DNA from: a virus
Reading direction: 5' to 3' (one strand)
Virus record (IMG/VR): IMGVR_UViG_3300036771_000101
Location: 21,023-85,022 of that record
Length of the DNA: 64,000 nucleotides
Shown: positions 9,146 to 18,062 of the stretch, piece after piece
Layout: each line of letters begins with the position of its first letter
Position numbering within the stretch: the first letter of the stretch is position 1
Notes under the pieces: generated by a model
The model's input: only the letters and a program-made list of their open reading frames with translations
What the model was told of the DNA's origin: nothing
The model's database searches: none
Program-made: the position numbers and the translations under genes

Positions 9146-12100
9146 GACTGCTGCCCCCTTACCTCCTTGAGCTCATCCAGCGCGGTGGCCCCTTCGTCGG
9201 CGCTGACCGTTCAAACGGTCGTGTCACGGTCGAGAAGGACTGGATGCTCAACCTCGCAACGGATGTGTTCACGGATGATCCGTCGAAGCTTCCGTTCCGT
9301 TGGTGGCAGCAGGCAGACAACTCGCAGGTCGAAACGGAGATCCCCAACATCAAGTCGATCTCCTGGGATCGCAGTGTCGACACCGACGCGGCGTCATGCA
9401 ATATCGCGGTCTACAACCAGAAGATGGACCCGAACGTGTCGGGTCAGAACCGGATGCTGGGGAAACCTGGGTACTTCACGTGGCATGGCCGTGACGCCAA
9501 TGCGACGGCTCGCTGGGTGAATCTCGTGGAGAACGAATGGAAGGGGGTGCTCATCCCCAACGCGCTTCTGCGCACTTACGAAGGGTTCGGCGGGCACGAC
9601 AAGACCCTCATGGAAGCCATCGGAGATGGCAACCTTGTTCTCACAGGTGTGTGGCTGATCGATGAGGTGAAGGTCACCTCCGATGGGCTCCTCAACCTGA
9701 CCTGCCGCGACATGTGCAAGCTCCTGATCGAGCAGCAGATGTATCTGCCGTTCATGCCCCCAGCGAAATATCCGTTGGCGTACTCGCGGTGGCGGTACGA
9801 AACCTTCTTCTACCCCGCCGTCAATGCCTACGACCGGGTTGATCCCGACCCGAACCCGGTGCAGTACGGACCAGGAGCGGAAGGCCGCAAGTACATCACG
9901 GATCTGGCGCTCGACGCTGACGGCGGTGGGTACGGTCTGCTCGGAACGGACGGCGGGGTCTTCTGTTACAACACGACGTTCTACGGGTCGCGTGGGCAGG
10001 GTGCCGTCGGGTCCGTGGCGGGGATGGCCTCAACTTCCGGTGGGGATGGCCTCTGGGCGGTGAACGCCGGGGGTGACGTGTTCACGCGGGGAACGGCAGT
10101 CGATCTCGGCGGAGTCACCGACTGGCCGATCACCGCTGACATTTCCAGCATCGTCGCGATTGAACCGACCCACACCGACGGGGGCTACTGGATCCTGAGT
10201 GACAACGGATGGGTGTTCCCGAAAGGCGACGCGGGAACCCTGAGCGTGACTCCTCCGGACACGTCGGTGTTCCTTGCTGATATGGCGAGAACACCGAACA
10301 GCGCTGGCTACTGGATCCTCGCCGAAGACGGCGCCGTCTACTCCTACGGCAACGCCGGATACCACGGCAACGCCACTATCGCTTCAGGGCATTCGGCAAC
10401 TGGGATTGTCGGGACTCTTGATGGTGGCGGCTACTACATCGTCGCCGACGACGGGGCAGTATTCGCGCTCGGGGACGCTACTTACCACGGTGGAGCGAAC
10501 ACGTTGTCGCTGACCAAGCCGGTCATCGACATCGTGTTGACTTCGACCGGGAATGGCTACTGGCTGGTCGCATCTGACGGTGGCGTGTTCGCTTTCGGTG
10601 ACGCCGTGTTCCACGGGTCGCTCTCGGGGAGTCTCTTCACCGTTCGAGCTATGGCACGCACAGCTGACAACGGGGGCTACTGGTTGATTGTCGATGGCGG
10701 TGGCATCACCCAGTACGGCAACGCCACCGACTTCGGAGACGTAACTGGCGCGGTCGACGCGGCGCCCATGACCGGGTACGACATGGACCCGCTCGGTCGG
10801 GGCTACTGGCTGGCAGGAGCAGACGGATCCGTCTTCGCCTTCGGGGAAGCTGTCTACTACGGCCGGGCGACGGTCGATCCCAACGGTGCCGGGCGGATCT
10901 GGCGGCTCGTTGCCCACCCCTCCGGGAGAGGATACTGGCTCCTCGGACGCGACGGTGGTGTGTTCAGCTACGGGAGCGCCGGGTTCCATGGCAGTGGTTC
11001 GGGACTCATGGAATCTCCAGCTGTGGACATGGCATCCACCCCCTCGGGGAACGGCTACTGGATCGTTTCCGAGCAAGGCCACGTGTTCGCCTTCGGTGAC
11101 GCCACCTACTACGGCAATGCCACGATCACATCGCCGGACAAGGCGGCGGGGATGGCAGTCCGTTCACAAGGCGACGGCTACTGGATTTGTTCGGAGAAAG
11201 GAGCGATTTTCGCTCTCGGCCAAGCTCCCTACTACACACCCAACAGCGACTACGCCACTGCTCTCACCAATCTCAGCGACCCGATGATCGGCATGGACGC
11301 CATGCCTGATGGAGACGGCTACCTGCTCGTAGCTGGGGACGGTGGAGTTTTCTCCTTCGGTAGTGCACCGTTCGAAGGATCGCTTCCTCTCGACTTCTCG
11401 GGCACGAAACGGTTCGACGGGAACTACAAGGACTTCACCGAGATCATCAAGGATCTTCTGCTGTGGGCAGGCTGGCTGCTCCACGGGGCGTCTGACACGC
11501 AGCAGGCAGGGTTCCCGGTGTACGGCAACCTCGAATCGACCGGCACCTTCGCCGAGGATGCTTTCCCGCCCGATGCGTTCGACAAGAAGCCGATCATCGA
11601 TGGGATCAACGCGGTCAAGGAAATCGTCGGGTTCCAGTTCTGGATTGACGAGGAAGGCGGAGCTCGTTTCGAGAGCCCGAACTGGTACACGTTCGGGAAC
11701 TTCATTCAGGAAACCGGCGGTCGTACGGGTCAGATCCCAACGATCGATGAGCGGCTGCACCTGACCCAGTACGGGCTCTCCTACGTGGACCGGCCGGTGC
11801 GAACCGAAATGATCGTTACGAGTGACGACCCAACACGGGGTTCTGACACGACGATCACCACACGGCTCGTTCCTACCAATCCGCTGCTGACACAGCTGTT
11901 CCGTGGGATGGTGCGACCGGCGATGCTGCCGGTGCCGCTCACGGTCACGAAGGCGCAGCAGGAAGACATGGCGCGGCTCATCGAGATCCACATGTCCTTC
12001 CAGCTGCTGCAGGGGCAGATGTCGTGTGTCGCTAACCCGGCGGTTCAGATCAATGACCAAGTACGGGTCTACGAACGGGTCACTGGGGACACCGATGTCC

Positions 12101-12210
12101 ACTACGTGCGAGGAGTGTCGTCATCTCATGACTTGGACTCAGGCGTATGGACGTACGAACTGACGACGAACCGGTTGGGGGCCGGGGTGACGGGAGCGAT
12201 CAGTGGATGA
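9142..12210 (+). CDS. Tail hub / minor tail protein with 12-unit propeller-like insert
   Basis: A 1022-residue protein in three parts. Residues 1-245 (WMLNLATDVF, ISWDRSVDTDAASCNIAVYN) look like the first half of a siphophage hub. Residues about 250-750 are twelve tandem units of roughly 42 residues with the core GYWxVxxDGGVFxFGDAxFHGS. Residues about 750-1022 (YLLWAGW, VYERVTGDTDVHYVRGVSS) resume hub-like sequence. The repeat is well known from secreted actinobacterial proteins, notably Acidimicrobiia, and probably forms beta-propeller blades exposed on the tail tip. The GTG start overlaps the previous TGA. Confidence 0.8.
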   Translation: MRLLPPYLLELIQRGGPFVGADRSNGRVTVEKDWMLNLATDVFTDDPSKLPFRWWQQADNSQVETEIPNIKSISWDRSVDTDAASCNIAVYNQKMDPNVSGQNRMLGKPGYFTWHGRDANATARWVNLVENEWKGVLIPNALLRTYEGFGGHDKTLMEAIGDGNLVLTGVWLIDEVKVTSDGLLNLTCRDMCKLLIEQQMYLPFMPPAKYPLAYSRWRYETFFYPAVNAYDRVDPDPNPVQYGPGAEGRKYITDLALDADGGGYGLLGTDGGVFCYNTTFYGSRGQGAVGSVAGMASTSGGDGLWAVNAGGDVFTRGTAVDLGGVTDWPITADISSIVAIEPTHTDGGYWILSDNGWVFPKGDAGTLSVTPPDTSVFLADMARTPNSAGYWILAEDGAVYSYGNAGYHGNATIASGHSATGIVGTLDGGGYYIVADDGAVFALGDATYHGGANTLSLTKPVIDIVLTSTGNGYWLVASDGGVFAFGDAVFHGSLSGSLFTVRAMARTADNGGYWLIVDGGGITQYGNATDFGDVTGAVDAAPMTGYDMDPLGRGYWLAGADGSVFAFGEAVYYGRATVDPNGAGRIWRLVAHPSGRGYWLLGRDGGVFSYGSAGFHGSGSGLMESPAVDMASTPSGNGYWIVSEQGHVFAFGDATYYGNATITSPDKAAGMAVRSQGDGYWICSEKGAIFALGQAPYYTPNSDYATALTNLSDPMIGMDAMPDGDGYLLVAGDGGVFSFGSAPFEGSLPLDFSGTKRFDGNYKDFTEIIKDLLLWAGWLLHGASDTQQAGFPVYGNLESTGTFAEDAFPPDAFDKKPIIDGINAVKEIVGFQFWIDEEGGARFESPNWYTFGNFIQETGGRTGQIPTIDERLHLTQYGLSYVDRPVRTEMIVTSDDPTRGSDTTITTRLVPTNPLLTQLFRGMVRPAMLPVPLTVTKAQQEDMARLIEIHMSFQLLQGQMSCVANPAVQINDQVRVYERVTGDTDVHYVRGVSSSHDLDSGVWTYELTTNRLGAGVTGAISG

Positions 12211-12359
12211 CTGTCGGGGAGTCCTTCGAGGATCATTCGCATCTCTCTCCGAAGCTGCAGCGGGCCGTGGAGGACGGGTGGCGTCGCCCCCGGTTGGGGC
12301 TGAGGAAGCAGCGGCGAGTTCCGAGGGTGGAGAGCCATGACGGCACCCCGGATTCGTAA
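12207..12359 (+). CDS. Small protein, 50 residues
   Basis: Begins MTVGESFEDHSHLSPKLQRA at an ATG overlapping the hub gene stop (ATGA), with GGGAG about 10 bases upstream. The end is strongly basic. It overlaps the next start by 23 bases. No family recognised. The ATGA coupling is the main reason to believe it. Confidence 0.5.
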   Translation: MTVGESFEDHSHLSPKLQRAVEDGWRRPRLGLRKQRRVPRVESHDGTPDS

Positions 12360-12741
12360 CGTCCAGGCTCCGTTCGAAGCACGCCGCGCCGACGTCGAAC
12401 GGGGCAAGGCAGTTCAGGGCAAGACGTATCAGGTGTATGGGCGACTGGAGTTCCAGGGTCCCGGGGAGACCACCGCCAACGTCACCTTTCCCGTCTGGTT
12501 CTTCATCGACTCGCCCCAGTTCACATTCGGGGCGGAGCTCGGCGGAAACCAGGCGATCGAGGCGGGGAACTTCCCGCGAGTGAACGTCATGGTTCGTTCG
12601 TGGACAACGACCGTGCGGAACGGCGTGACCTACTACACGGGCGCCCAGTTGATTTTGGTTGCTGAAGGGTCGACAGACATGACGGGTATCGCTCACTGGC
12701 AGGTTGAAGGAACGGGTCTTACGAACCCGTTGTCACAGTAG
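12337..12741 (+). CDS. Tail-tip structural protein, unknown
   Basis: 134 residues, beta-rich, with LEFQGPGETTANVTFPVWFF and VNVMVRSWTTTVRNGVTYY. It has no signal peptide or enzymatic motif. Lies between the hub and the first fibre-family gene and is probably a virion component. Stop TAG at 12739-12741 lies a few bases before the next GTG. Confidence 0.6.
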   Translation: MTAPRIRNVQAPFEARRADVERGKAVQGKTYQVYGRLEFQGPGETTANVTFPVWFFIDSPQFTFGAELGGNQAIEAGNFPRVNVMVRSWTTTVRNGVTYYTGAQLILVAEGSTDMTGIAHWQVEGTGLTNPLSQ

Positions 12742-12748
12742 GAGTCTC

Positions 12749-13192
12749 GTGGCTGGTTCAATGACCGACTATCTGGAGAAGCGGGTCCTGGACCTGATCT
12801 TCAGAAACGCGAACGCTTCGGCGACGGTCCCTCTGGGGCTCGATTCGGCGAGTGTTTGGGTCGGGTTCTTCACGGACTCTGCTGGTACGTCGCATGAGAC
12901 GGGGACCGGGACGGAAGTGGCCTCGGGCGGCTACGCCCGTGTTGCTGTGGCCCGTTCAGGGTCCCCTGGCTGGACGGCAGCTGCCGGTTCGTTGGGGACC
13001 ACTGGGAATAGCGGTTCGATTGCCTTCACGACGGCAACCGGGTCGTGGGGCACCGTCAATCAGTTCGGGATCTTCGATGCTTTGACGGGTGGGAACTTGC
13101 TCTACTGGGGCGACTTGGGGTCGCCTCGAACGATCGGGGCGGGTGATACGGCGACGTTCGCCGCAGGAGCTATCACGATCACGCAGGACTAG
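12749..13192 (+). CDS. Small tail fibre family protein (copy 1)
   Basis: Start GTG 12749 follows TAGGAG by 5 bases and gives MAGSMTDYLEKRVLDLIF; a longer frame upstream is only read-through of the preceding gene. The family pattern is a short N-terminal helix (MTDYLE), then VGFFTDS, GTEVASGGYARVAV, SWGTVNQFGIFDALTGGNLLYWG and a GDTATFAAGAITIT end. This compact beta-sandwich is common among phage tail fibre proteins. Paralogues lie at 28940-29332, 29329-29712 and 29721-30128. Confidence 0.75.
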   Translation: MAGSMTDYLEKRVLDLIFRNANASATVPLGLDSASVWVGFFTDSAGTSHETGTGTEVASGGYARVAVARSGSPGWTAAAGSLGTTGNSGSIAFTTATGSWGTVNQFGIFDALTGGNLLYWGDLGSPRTIGAGDTATFAAGAITITQD

Positions 13193-13206
13193 GACAGGAG
13201 GATTTC

Positions 13207-13575
13207 GTGCCGCACATCGAACTGGGCAACATCTCGCCGATTGAAATGATCACCGACCCGGAGACTGGTCTGCGAACCAAGTACCGGTTCACCAACATCG
13301 AACAGGCCATCACAAGCTTCGCGGTTCCGGGAGGTCGGGACCTGCTCACGCTGCTCACCGAGGTCAACTCGGCGTGGGCTGCTCACAGCGATCAGCCGCC
13401 GGTGTGGGTGACCTGCTCAGACGATCTCGATCTGCAGGACATCCTGCGGAAGCACTTCGCGACTGGTGAGCGTCCGGAGGGTTGGGACATCGTCGTGACT
13501 GGTCCCTCGGTCGCCGTTCCGGTCGAGGATGGGATTCCCAATGTCGAGGTCAACACCGCAGGAGGTGAGGGGTAG
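13207..13575 (+). CDS. Hypothetical protein of the tail-tip operon
   Basis: 122 residues from GTG 13207 after AGGAGG. N-terminus MPHIELGNISPIEMITDPET, then DLLTLLTEVNSAWAAHSD and an acidic Val-rich end. The stop overlaps the next gene's GTG (TAGTG). No family recognised; it may assist or decorate the fibre assembled from the neighbouring genes. Confidence 0.6.
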   Translation: MPHIELGNISPIEMITDPETGLRTKYRFTNIEQAITSFAVPGGRDLLTLLTEVNSAWAAHSDQPPVWVTCSDDLDLQDILRKHFATGERPEGWDIVVTGPSVAVPVEDGIPNVEVNTAGGEG

Positions 13576-14288
13576 TGTCGAAGATCAACAACGGCATCGA
13601 TGCTATTGCGATGCAGGGTGGGTACCCGGGGACAATCAGCACTGCAATGACAGGAACGTCGACTACGGCTCCGACCGCTACGACGTTTCCGATGGATGGT
13701 GCGACGATGCCCTCGGCATCTACTGGTGGTCCGCCGCAGAACGTTGGTGCTCTCATCGGTTCCGTGGTCTGCCGCGCCAACCGTTACGGGATCATCCTTC
13801 AACACTCGGCGACTGCTGCTACTGGCGCTACCATCGATCAGTGGTACGACCCGACGACGGGTCTGCAGGGTTCGACTCCGGCGGCAGGTCAGTGGATGAT
13901 CGCTCCGGGAAACGCCCATGCCATCCAGATGGGTTTGTCGACGGCGACGGCGACGATCAACGCGACGGACACCTGCCTGGGCGGTACTTCGGTCAGCGAG
14001 ATCTGGAACTCTGGTGGTGGTCTGAACCGAGGCGTGTGTGTGTTCGGTCACACCCGGGGGACTCCGTCGGCTTCGTATACGTTGACGAAGGTGTTCACGT
14101 CGACGGGTTCCGACCCGGCTTCTTCGACGGTCCACCGTGTTGGGATTTTCCAGCACGCAGTGAACGCGGCACCGTCGACTACGACGACGGGCATCATGAT
14201 CTATGTCACCAACCTGTCAGCCGACGCGATCATCACCAACAACGGCACGGACAGCTTGACCGTCACCGAAACCGTCACGATTTCGTAA
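13575..14288 (+). CDS. Structural protein, Thr/Ala-rich beta protein
   Basis: 237 residues, very rich in Thr, Ser, Ala and Gly (TGTSTTAPTATTFPMDGA), with few charged residues, as in extended virion proteins. Contains IIDQWYD-like and GVCVFGHTRGTPSASYTL segments and ends in a beta-strand pattern (DSLTVTETVTIS). A 399-codon frame that overlaps it from 13529 is a shadow caused by the absence of stops in GC-rich sequence. Confidence 0.65.
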   Translation: MSKINNGIDAIAMQGGYPGTISTAMTGTSTTAPTATTFPMDGATMPSASTGGPPQNVGALIGSVVCRANRYGIILQHSATAATGATIDQWYDPTTGLQGSTPAAGQWMIAPGNAHAIQMGLSTATATINATDTCLGGTSVSEIWNSGGGLNRGVCVFGHTRGTPSASYTLTKVFTSTGSDPASSTVHRVGIFQHAVNAAPSTTTTGIMIYVTNLSADAIITNNGTDSLTVTETVTIS

Positions 14289-14300
14289 CGGGCGTTTCGA

Positions 14301-14801
14301 ATGACTTTCATCCCGAACGACGTCGTCGGCGGGACGCAAACGCAACACGCGATTGCGTCTCCCGACGCTGTCGACTTCATGATCATGCTCGCCGCGGACG
14401 CCGGAATTGGCGTTGTCTCCGGGTTGACCGTCACTCCCAACAGTTCTGGTGTCAACCTGAACGTCAACATCGCGGCGGGTACGGTCCTGATCAACGGGAT
14501 GCAATACAGCATCGCTGCCGTTACGAACCTGACCGTGGCTGCAGCAGACGGTACGAACCCCCGGTTCGACCTGATCGTGTGCTCATCCACGACCGTGTCA
14601 CGGACAGGAGGGACGGCGGCAGCGAACCCGGTGTTCCCTGCCATTCCGGCGAGCTCGGCGGTGCTCGCCGCTGTCTACATTCCTGCAGCGGCAACGTCGA
14701 TCACGGCGACGAACATTGTGGATAAGCGCGTGATTATGTCGCCCGGCGGGGTTCCGAAGAACTACGCGGCCCGTACTTACGCTCGGGGGACTTGGAGGTA
14801 G
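14301..14801 (+). CDS. Tail fibre attachment-type protein
   Basis: 166 residues. The stretch VAAADGTNPRFDLIVCSS, then PVFPAIPASSAVLAAVYIP and NIVDKRVI, is a recurrent domain in phage tail fibre and baseplate proteins of actinophages. It usually forms the N-terminal trimeric part that connects a fibre to the tail. No enzymatic residues. Directly followed (3 bases) by the next small structural gene. Confidence 0.7.
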   Translation: MTFIPNDVVGGTQTQHAIASPDAVDFMIMLAADAGIGVVSGLTVTPNSSGVNLNVNIAAGTVLINGMQYSIAAVTNLTVAAADGTNPRFDLIVCSSTTVSRTGGTAAANPVFPAIPASSAVLAAVYIPAAATSITATNIVDKRVIMSPGGVPKNYAARTYARGTWR

Positions 14802-14804
14802 CGG

Positions 14805-15212
14805 ATGGCGACCGATCCGCAGTTCGCAGCAGTGGTGTCGGTGGCGGCGGCTCAGTTGACGGGGGCTGCGGAGACGAGCCTCACGGCTCCGACGACGGCG
14901 ACAACGGTTCTGACGGCCGGAGCCAACGGCACGAAGATAGAGGAGATCGTGATTCACGCGATCGGGGCGAGCTTGACCCAGGCGACAACGGCGGGATTCG
15001 TCTATGTCTTCATCAACGACGGGTCCTACCGTCTCTATGACACGATCCCGATCACGGCGGTGACGCCGAGCGCCGGGACCACTGCGCCGTTCCGTGTCAG
15101 TCGCACGTACACGAACCTGTGGATCAAGTCTGGCTCGACGTTGCGGGCGAGCAACTCCGTCGTTGGCAATCAGAACTTTCTCATGATGTTGGTGTTCGGT
15201 GGTGACTACTGA
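14805..15212 (+). CDS. Small structural protein
   Basis: 135 residues of beta-type sequence (TTVLTAGANGTKIEEIVIHA, FRVSRTYTNLWIKSGSTL). Its layout resembles small capsid or tail decoration proteins, but I cannot name a family. The TGA overlaps the following ATG (TGATG). Confidence 0.6.
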   Translation: MATDPQFAAVVSVAAAQLTGAAETSLTAPTTATTVLTAGANGTKIEEIVIHAIGASLTQATTAGFVYVFINDGSYRLYDTIPITAVTPSAGTTAPFRVSRTYTNLWIKSGSTLRASNSVVGNQNFLMMLVFGGDY

Positions 15213-16009
15213 TGAACAAGGGCGTGCCGAGCGGGGTGGCAGCAGAGAACCTGATCCCTGCTGGGGTCATCTGGGAGTTTGGCGGGAATGCCGCCGACAT
15301 CCCGGTTGGTTGGCTGCTGTGCGATGGGTCAGCGGTCAATCGAGCGCAGTACTCGCGGTTGTTCAAAGCGATCGGCGTGTTGCATGGCTCTGGGAATGGC
15401 ACGACGACATTCAACTTGCCGAATCGGCAAGGTCGAGTGGGTGTCGGTCAAGACGGCTCAGCCGAGTTCGCGAACGTGGGTTCTGTCGGTGGATCGAAGA
15501 CGACCACCGCTTCGCACACCCACGCCACGACGACTGGAACGCCCAGTTCCACGAATACGGATGTTCCCAGTTCGAACTCCACCAGTTACCTGAGTGGGAA
15601 CACCGGTGGGCAGGATGCTGTGACGTGGTGGGTGAACCAGGACCATGCCCATGGTACCGGGTTCATGTACGCCAACGCATCGAACCACACCCACTTTTAC
15701 AACAACCCGAATGCTGGCGGTACGGTCGGGCTGACGCCGGGGTCCAACACGTACCAGTTCTTGCCGTTGGGGGCCCAGACCGGCACTGGGTACGTCGACC
15801 ACCAGCACGGAACGTACGGTGAGGACACGAACCATAACCACAACATGAACAGCCACGTGCATGACCACAGCCACGGCCACGATTTGCAGTCACATACGCA
15901 CAGCATGCAGGGCCACACGCACACTGGCACGTCTGGCGACTCAAGCACGACAGCTTCGGCGGGTAACTTGAGCCCGTACGTGGCTGTCAACTACATGGTC
16001 AAAATCTGA
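15212..16009 (+). CDS. Tail Collar domain fibre protein, His-rich tip
   Basis: 265 residues. Residues about 10-85 carry the phage Tail Collar signature (AGVIWEFGG, GWLLCDGSAVNRAQYSRLF, FNLPNRQGRVGVGQD). The C-terminal half alternates histidines (HNHNMNSHVHDHSHGHD, HTHSMQGHTHTG), the pattern of receptor-binding fibre tips in which His pairs bind iron or other metals along the trimer axis, as in T4 long tail fibres. It is therefore a probable host-contact protein. It ends with the usual NLSPYVAVNYMVKI. Confidence 0.85.
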   Translation: MNKGVPSGVAAENLIPAGVIWEFGGNAADIPVGWLLCDGSAVNRAQYSRLFKAIGVLHGSGNGTTTFNLPNRQGRVGVGQDGSAEFANVGSVGGSKTTTASHTHATTTGTPSSTNTDVPSSNSTSYLSGNTGGQDAVTWWVNQDHAHGTGFMYANASNHTHFYNNPNAGGTVGLTPGSNTYQFLPLGAQTGTGYVDHQHGTYGEDTNHNHNMNSHVHDHSHGHDLQSHTHSMQGHTHTGTSGDSSTTASAGNLSPYVAVNYMVKI

Positions 16010-16030
16010 GGCGGACGAAAGGAGGAGGGA

Positions 16031-16258
16031 GTGGCACTGCGTATCGAGTGTGACAACTGTGGAGCGCAGCTAGGCGAGGAGTTCATCCGGGTGCAGGTGA
16101 ATTGGCGCGGGACGATCGCTGACATTTGCTTGCCATGCTTCATGACGAAGACCTCGTTTGAAGACACGTTCTACAGCCAGATCGACCGTCCCGACATGCC
16201 ACCTCCTCCGAATCCGGATGTGCCTACGGCGAAGACTCCTCAGTGGGTGAGGCCGTGA
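16031..16258 (+). CDS. Small zinc-ribbon protein
   Basis: 75 residues, GTG start 5 bases after AAAGGAGG. CDNC near the start and CLPC at about 35 make a CxxC...CxxC zinc ribbon; the tail is Pro-rich. Its stop overlaps the next GTG (GTGA). Function unknown; it begins a three-gene insertion (16031-17190) of non-structural type between the collar fibre and the repeat fibres. Confidence 0.65.
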   Translation: MALRIECDNCGAQLGEEFIRVQVNWRGTIADICLPCFMTKTSFEDTFYSQIDRPDMPPPPNPDVPTAKTPQWVRP

Positions 16259-16995
16259 AGTGGCGTCGCAAGCGTCCAGTGATCGAGTTCGTGACAGACA
16301 ACGAACGGATCCGAGAGTTCTTTCCTCCCGTCCCAGCTGCGCGTTTGGTGCCCGACTGGTTTCGACAGGCGAAGCTGACACACGGTGAACCCAAGACGGT
16401 TCGTCGCCGTGGGGACCTCACCATCAAGGGCTGCCCTGGGGTTCATGACTACCTGAGCCTCGGTTACATCATCCCGATGTGGGCAGACCACATTATCTCT
16501 GCCGTCGATGGCGGGTTCTCCTACGATGTCGACTATCCGCCGCAGCATTCGATCACGTCCTTCCCGCCAGTTCAGTGGGATGCCGTCCCGCGAAGAGAGC
16601 AGGAGCACGCCAACGTCCTGAAGCTTGCGCTTCCCTGGGAACTTCGAACTCCAAAGGGTTGGTCAATCCTTCTGATGGAACCGTGGTATCACCGTGAAGA
16701 TCGTTGGACGGTCATGCCTGGGGTCGTGGACAGTGACATTCTGGGGACGCTCAATCTCGTAGCGTTGTGGCACTTGCCGGTGGGTGAGCAGACCTTGATC
16801 AAAGCTGGAACGCCGCTGGTGCATGTCATTCCCTTCCGGCGGGACCGCCTCGATCTGTCGGTCATCGCCGACAAGGACCGGTTCGCTGACATTGTGGGCC
16901 GGGGGGTACGGGCGACGGGCGTGTCTAGCTCAAGGTTCGCTACCGGGGCGTACCGCGAAGTGCAGCGTCAAGCTCGCGAATCGTCTCGTGGTTGA
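16255..16995 (+). CDS. Conserved phage protein of unknown function
   Basis: About 246 residues. The GTG at 16255 overlaps the preceding TGA and gives MKWRRKRPVIEF, a better start than GTG 16243. The core DWFRQAKLT, KGCPGVHDYLSLGYIIPMW, TPKGWSILLMEPWYHRED and PGVVDSDILGTLN resembles a family seen in environmental phages (perhaps DUF6065), which I recall only by pattern. A beta-rich fold with many Trp/Pro suggests a cupin-like or binding protein. Confidence 0.6.
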   Translation: MKWRRKRPVIEFVTDNERIREFFPPVPAARLVPDWFRQAKLTHGEPKTVRRRGDLTIKGCPGVHDYLSLGYIIPMWADHIISAVDGGFSYDVDYPPQHSITSFPPVQWDAVPRREQEHANVLKLALPWELRTPKGWSILLMEPWYHREDRWTVMPGVVDSDILGTLNLVALWHLPVGEQTLIKAGTPLVHVIPFRRDRLDLSVIADKDRFADIVGRGVRATGVSSSRFATGAYREVQRQARESSRG

Positions 16996-17004
16996 GGAGG
17001 AGTC

Positions 17005-17190
17005 ATGCCTATTCTGAATATTTGGCGTTGCCCGGTGTGTGGCAAGGAGAGCGAAGCTTCTCTGACTCAGCCACCGAACTGGATCTCGGTCGGGGGTTCG
17101 CCGGGGGCGGGGGGTGCGGGCAACGAAGTGTTCGATCAGTGGCAGTGCGTAGCGACCTACGCCCAGGAGAATCAACCGTCAGGGTCTTGA
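17005..17190 (+). CDS. Small Cys-containing protein
   Basis: 61 residues (MPILNIWRCPVCGKESEASL) with a strong GAGGAGG site upstream. One CPVCG knuckle near the start and a lone later Cys. The middle is Gly-rich. No family recognised. Confidence 0.6.
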   Translation: MPILNIWRCPVCGKESEASLTQPPNWISVGGSPGAGGAGNEVFDQWQCVATYAQENQPSGS

Positions 17191-17216
17191 CGGTGAGCCA
17201 GGAGAACGCTGCGTAA

Positions 17217-18062
17217 GTGCCGACTTTCCGTCTTCGTCGGAGCATTGGGAGCTCGGCGCTACGATCCAGCGTGGCGGGCGGTGCTCCTGGGGACACGCTG
17301 CGTTACAGCGTTGTTCTCTCCCCGACGACTTCGGACACGCTAACTCTCACCGACACCAACACGCAGCGACGCAACGTTCTGGCCCGCCCGGACAGCGACA
17401 CGCTTACTGCGGCTGACACAAACACGAGAGACTACGATCCGAAGCGGGCACTGTCGGAGACGTTAGCGGAAGCCGACAGCATCACTCGGGTGGTTGGACG
17501 AGCTCGGGCAGCAAGCGACACCGAGACGCTCAGCGACACGGTTGCTCGACGTAATGTTCTCGCTCGTCCGAACGCTGAGACGACGACAGAAGGCGACTCC
17601 CTCACCCAGACAGACGCGCCGAAACGAGCGCTCTCCGATGCTCTGGTTCTGAGCGATACTCAAACACGGGACTACGACCCGAAGCGGGCCATCTCGGATA
17701 CCGAAATGACCGTGGACACGGCGGCGCGGTCGAATGCGCAGGGCCGTTCCGGGTCCACGGAAGCTACTGTCTGGACAGATACGTGGACGTCGCTACGGAA
17801 CCTGAAACGAGCGATCTCAGATCAGTGGTCGACTGGCGTCAGTCCGATCCCAGAACGACTCTCACCTGACTACATCCGCACGGCTATCCATTACGTCGGG
17901 CCAGTCAGCTACATCCAGGACGACCCCGACGCCGCTGACGCCAACTGGATCGTGTGGGACGGGATGCTCGGCGAGCTCAGGGTGAGTTTCCCTCAGCCTG
18001 CCGGTAACCCCACGACTGGTGCGGGGCTGCAGGAATTCCGCATTCGGGTGCGGCCAGGATGA
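17217..18062 (+). CDS. Asp/Thr 20-residue repeat fibre protein A
   Basis: 281 residues from GTG 17217 (AGGAG 12 bases upstream). Residues about 35-190 are tandem 20-residue repeats of form SDTxTxxDTxTRxxxxxRxx, for example SDTLTAADTNTRDYDPKRAL. The last 60 residues (SYIQDDPDAADANWIVW, LRVSFPQPAGNPTTGAGLQE) equal the first half of a module found whole at the start of the next gene, where this gene stops abruptly (ATGA overlap). This is probably a fibre shaft with a broken or shared terminal domain. Confidence 0.7.
   Translation: MPTFRLRRSIGSSALRSSVAGGAPGDTLRYSVVLSPTTSDTLTLTDTNTQRRNVLARPDSDTLTAADTNTRDYDPKRALSETLAEADSITRVVGRARAASDTETLSDTVARRNVLARPNAETTTEGDSLTQTDAPKRALSDALVLSDTQTRDYDPKRAISDTEMTVDTAARSNAQGRSGSTEATVWTDTWTSLRNLKRAISDQWSTGVSPIPERLSPDYIRTAIHYVGPVSYIQDDPDAADANWIVWDGMLGELRVSFPQPAGNPTTGAGLQEFRIRVRPG

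Noticed and set aside
13529-14725. Long + frame of 398 codons across the structural genes
   Set aside because: Repetitive Asp/Arg/His sequence with no fold pattern; it lies out of phase over two well-formed structural genes with overlapping stop/start junctions.
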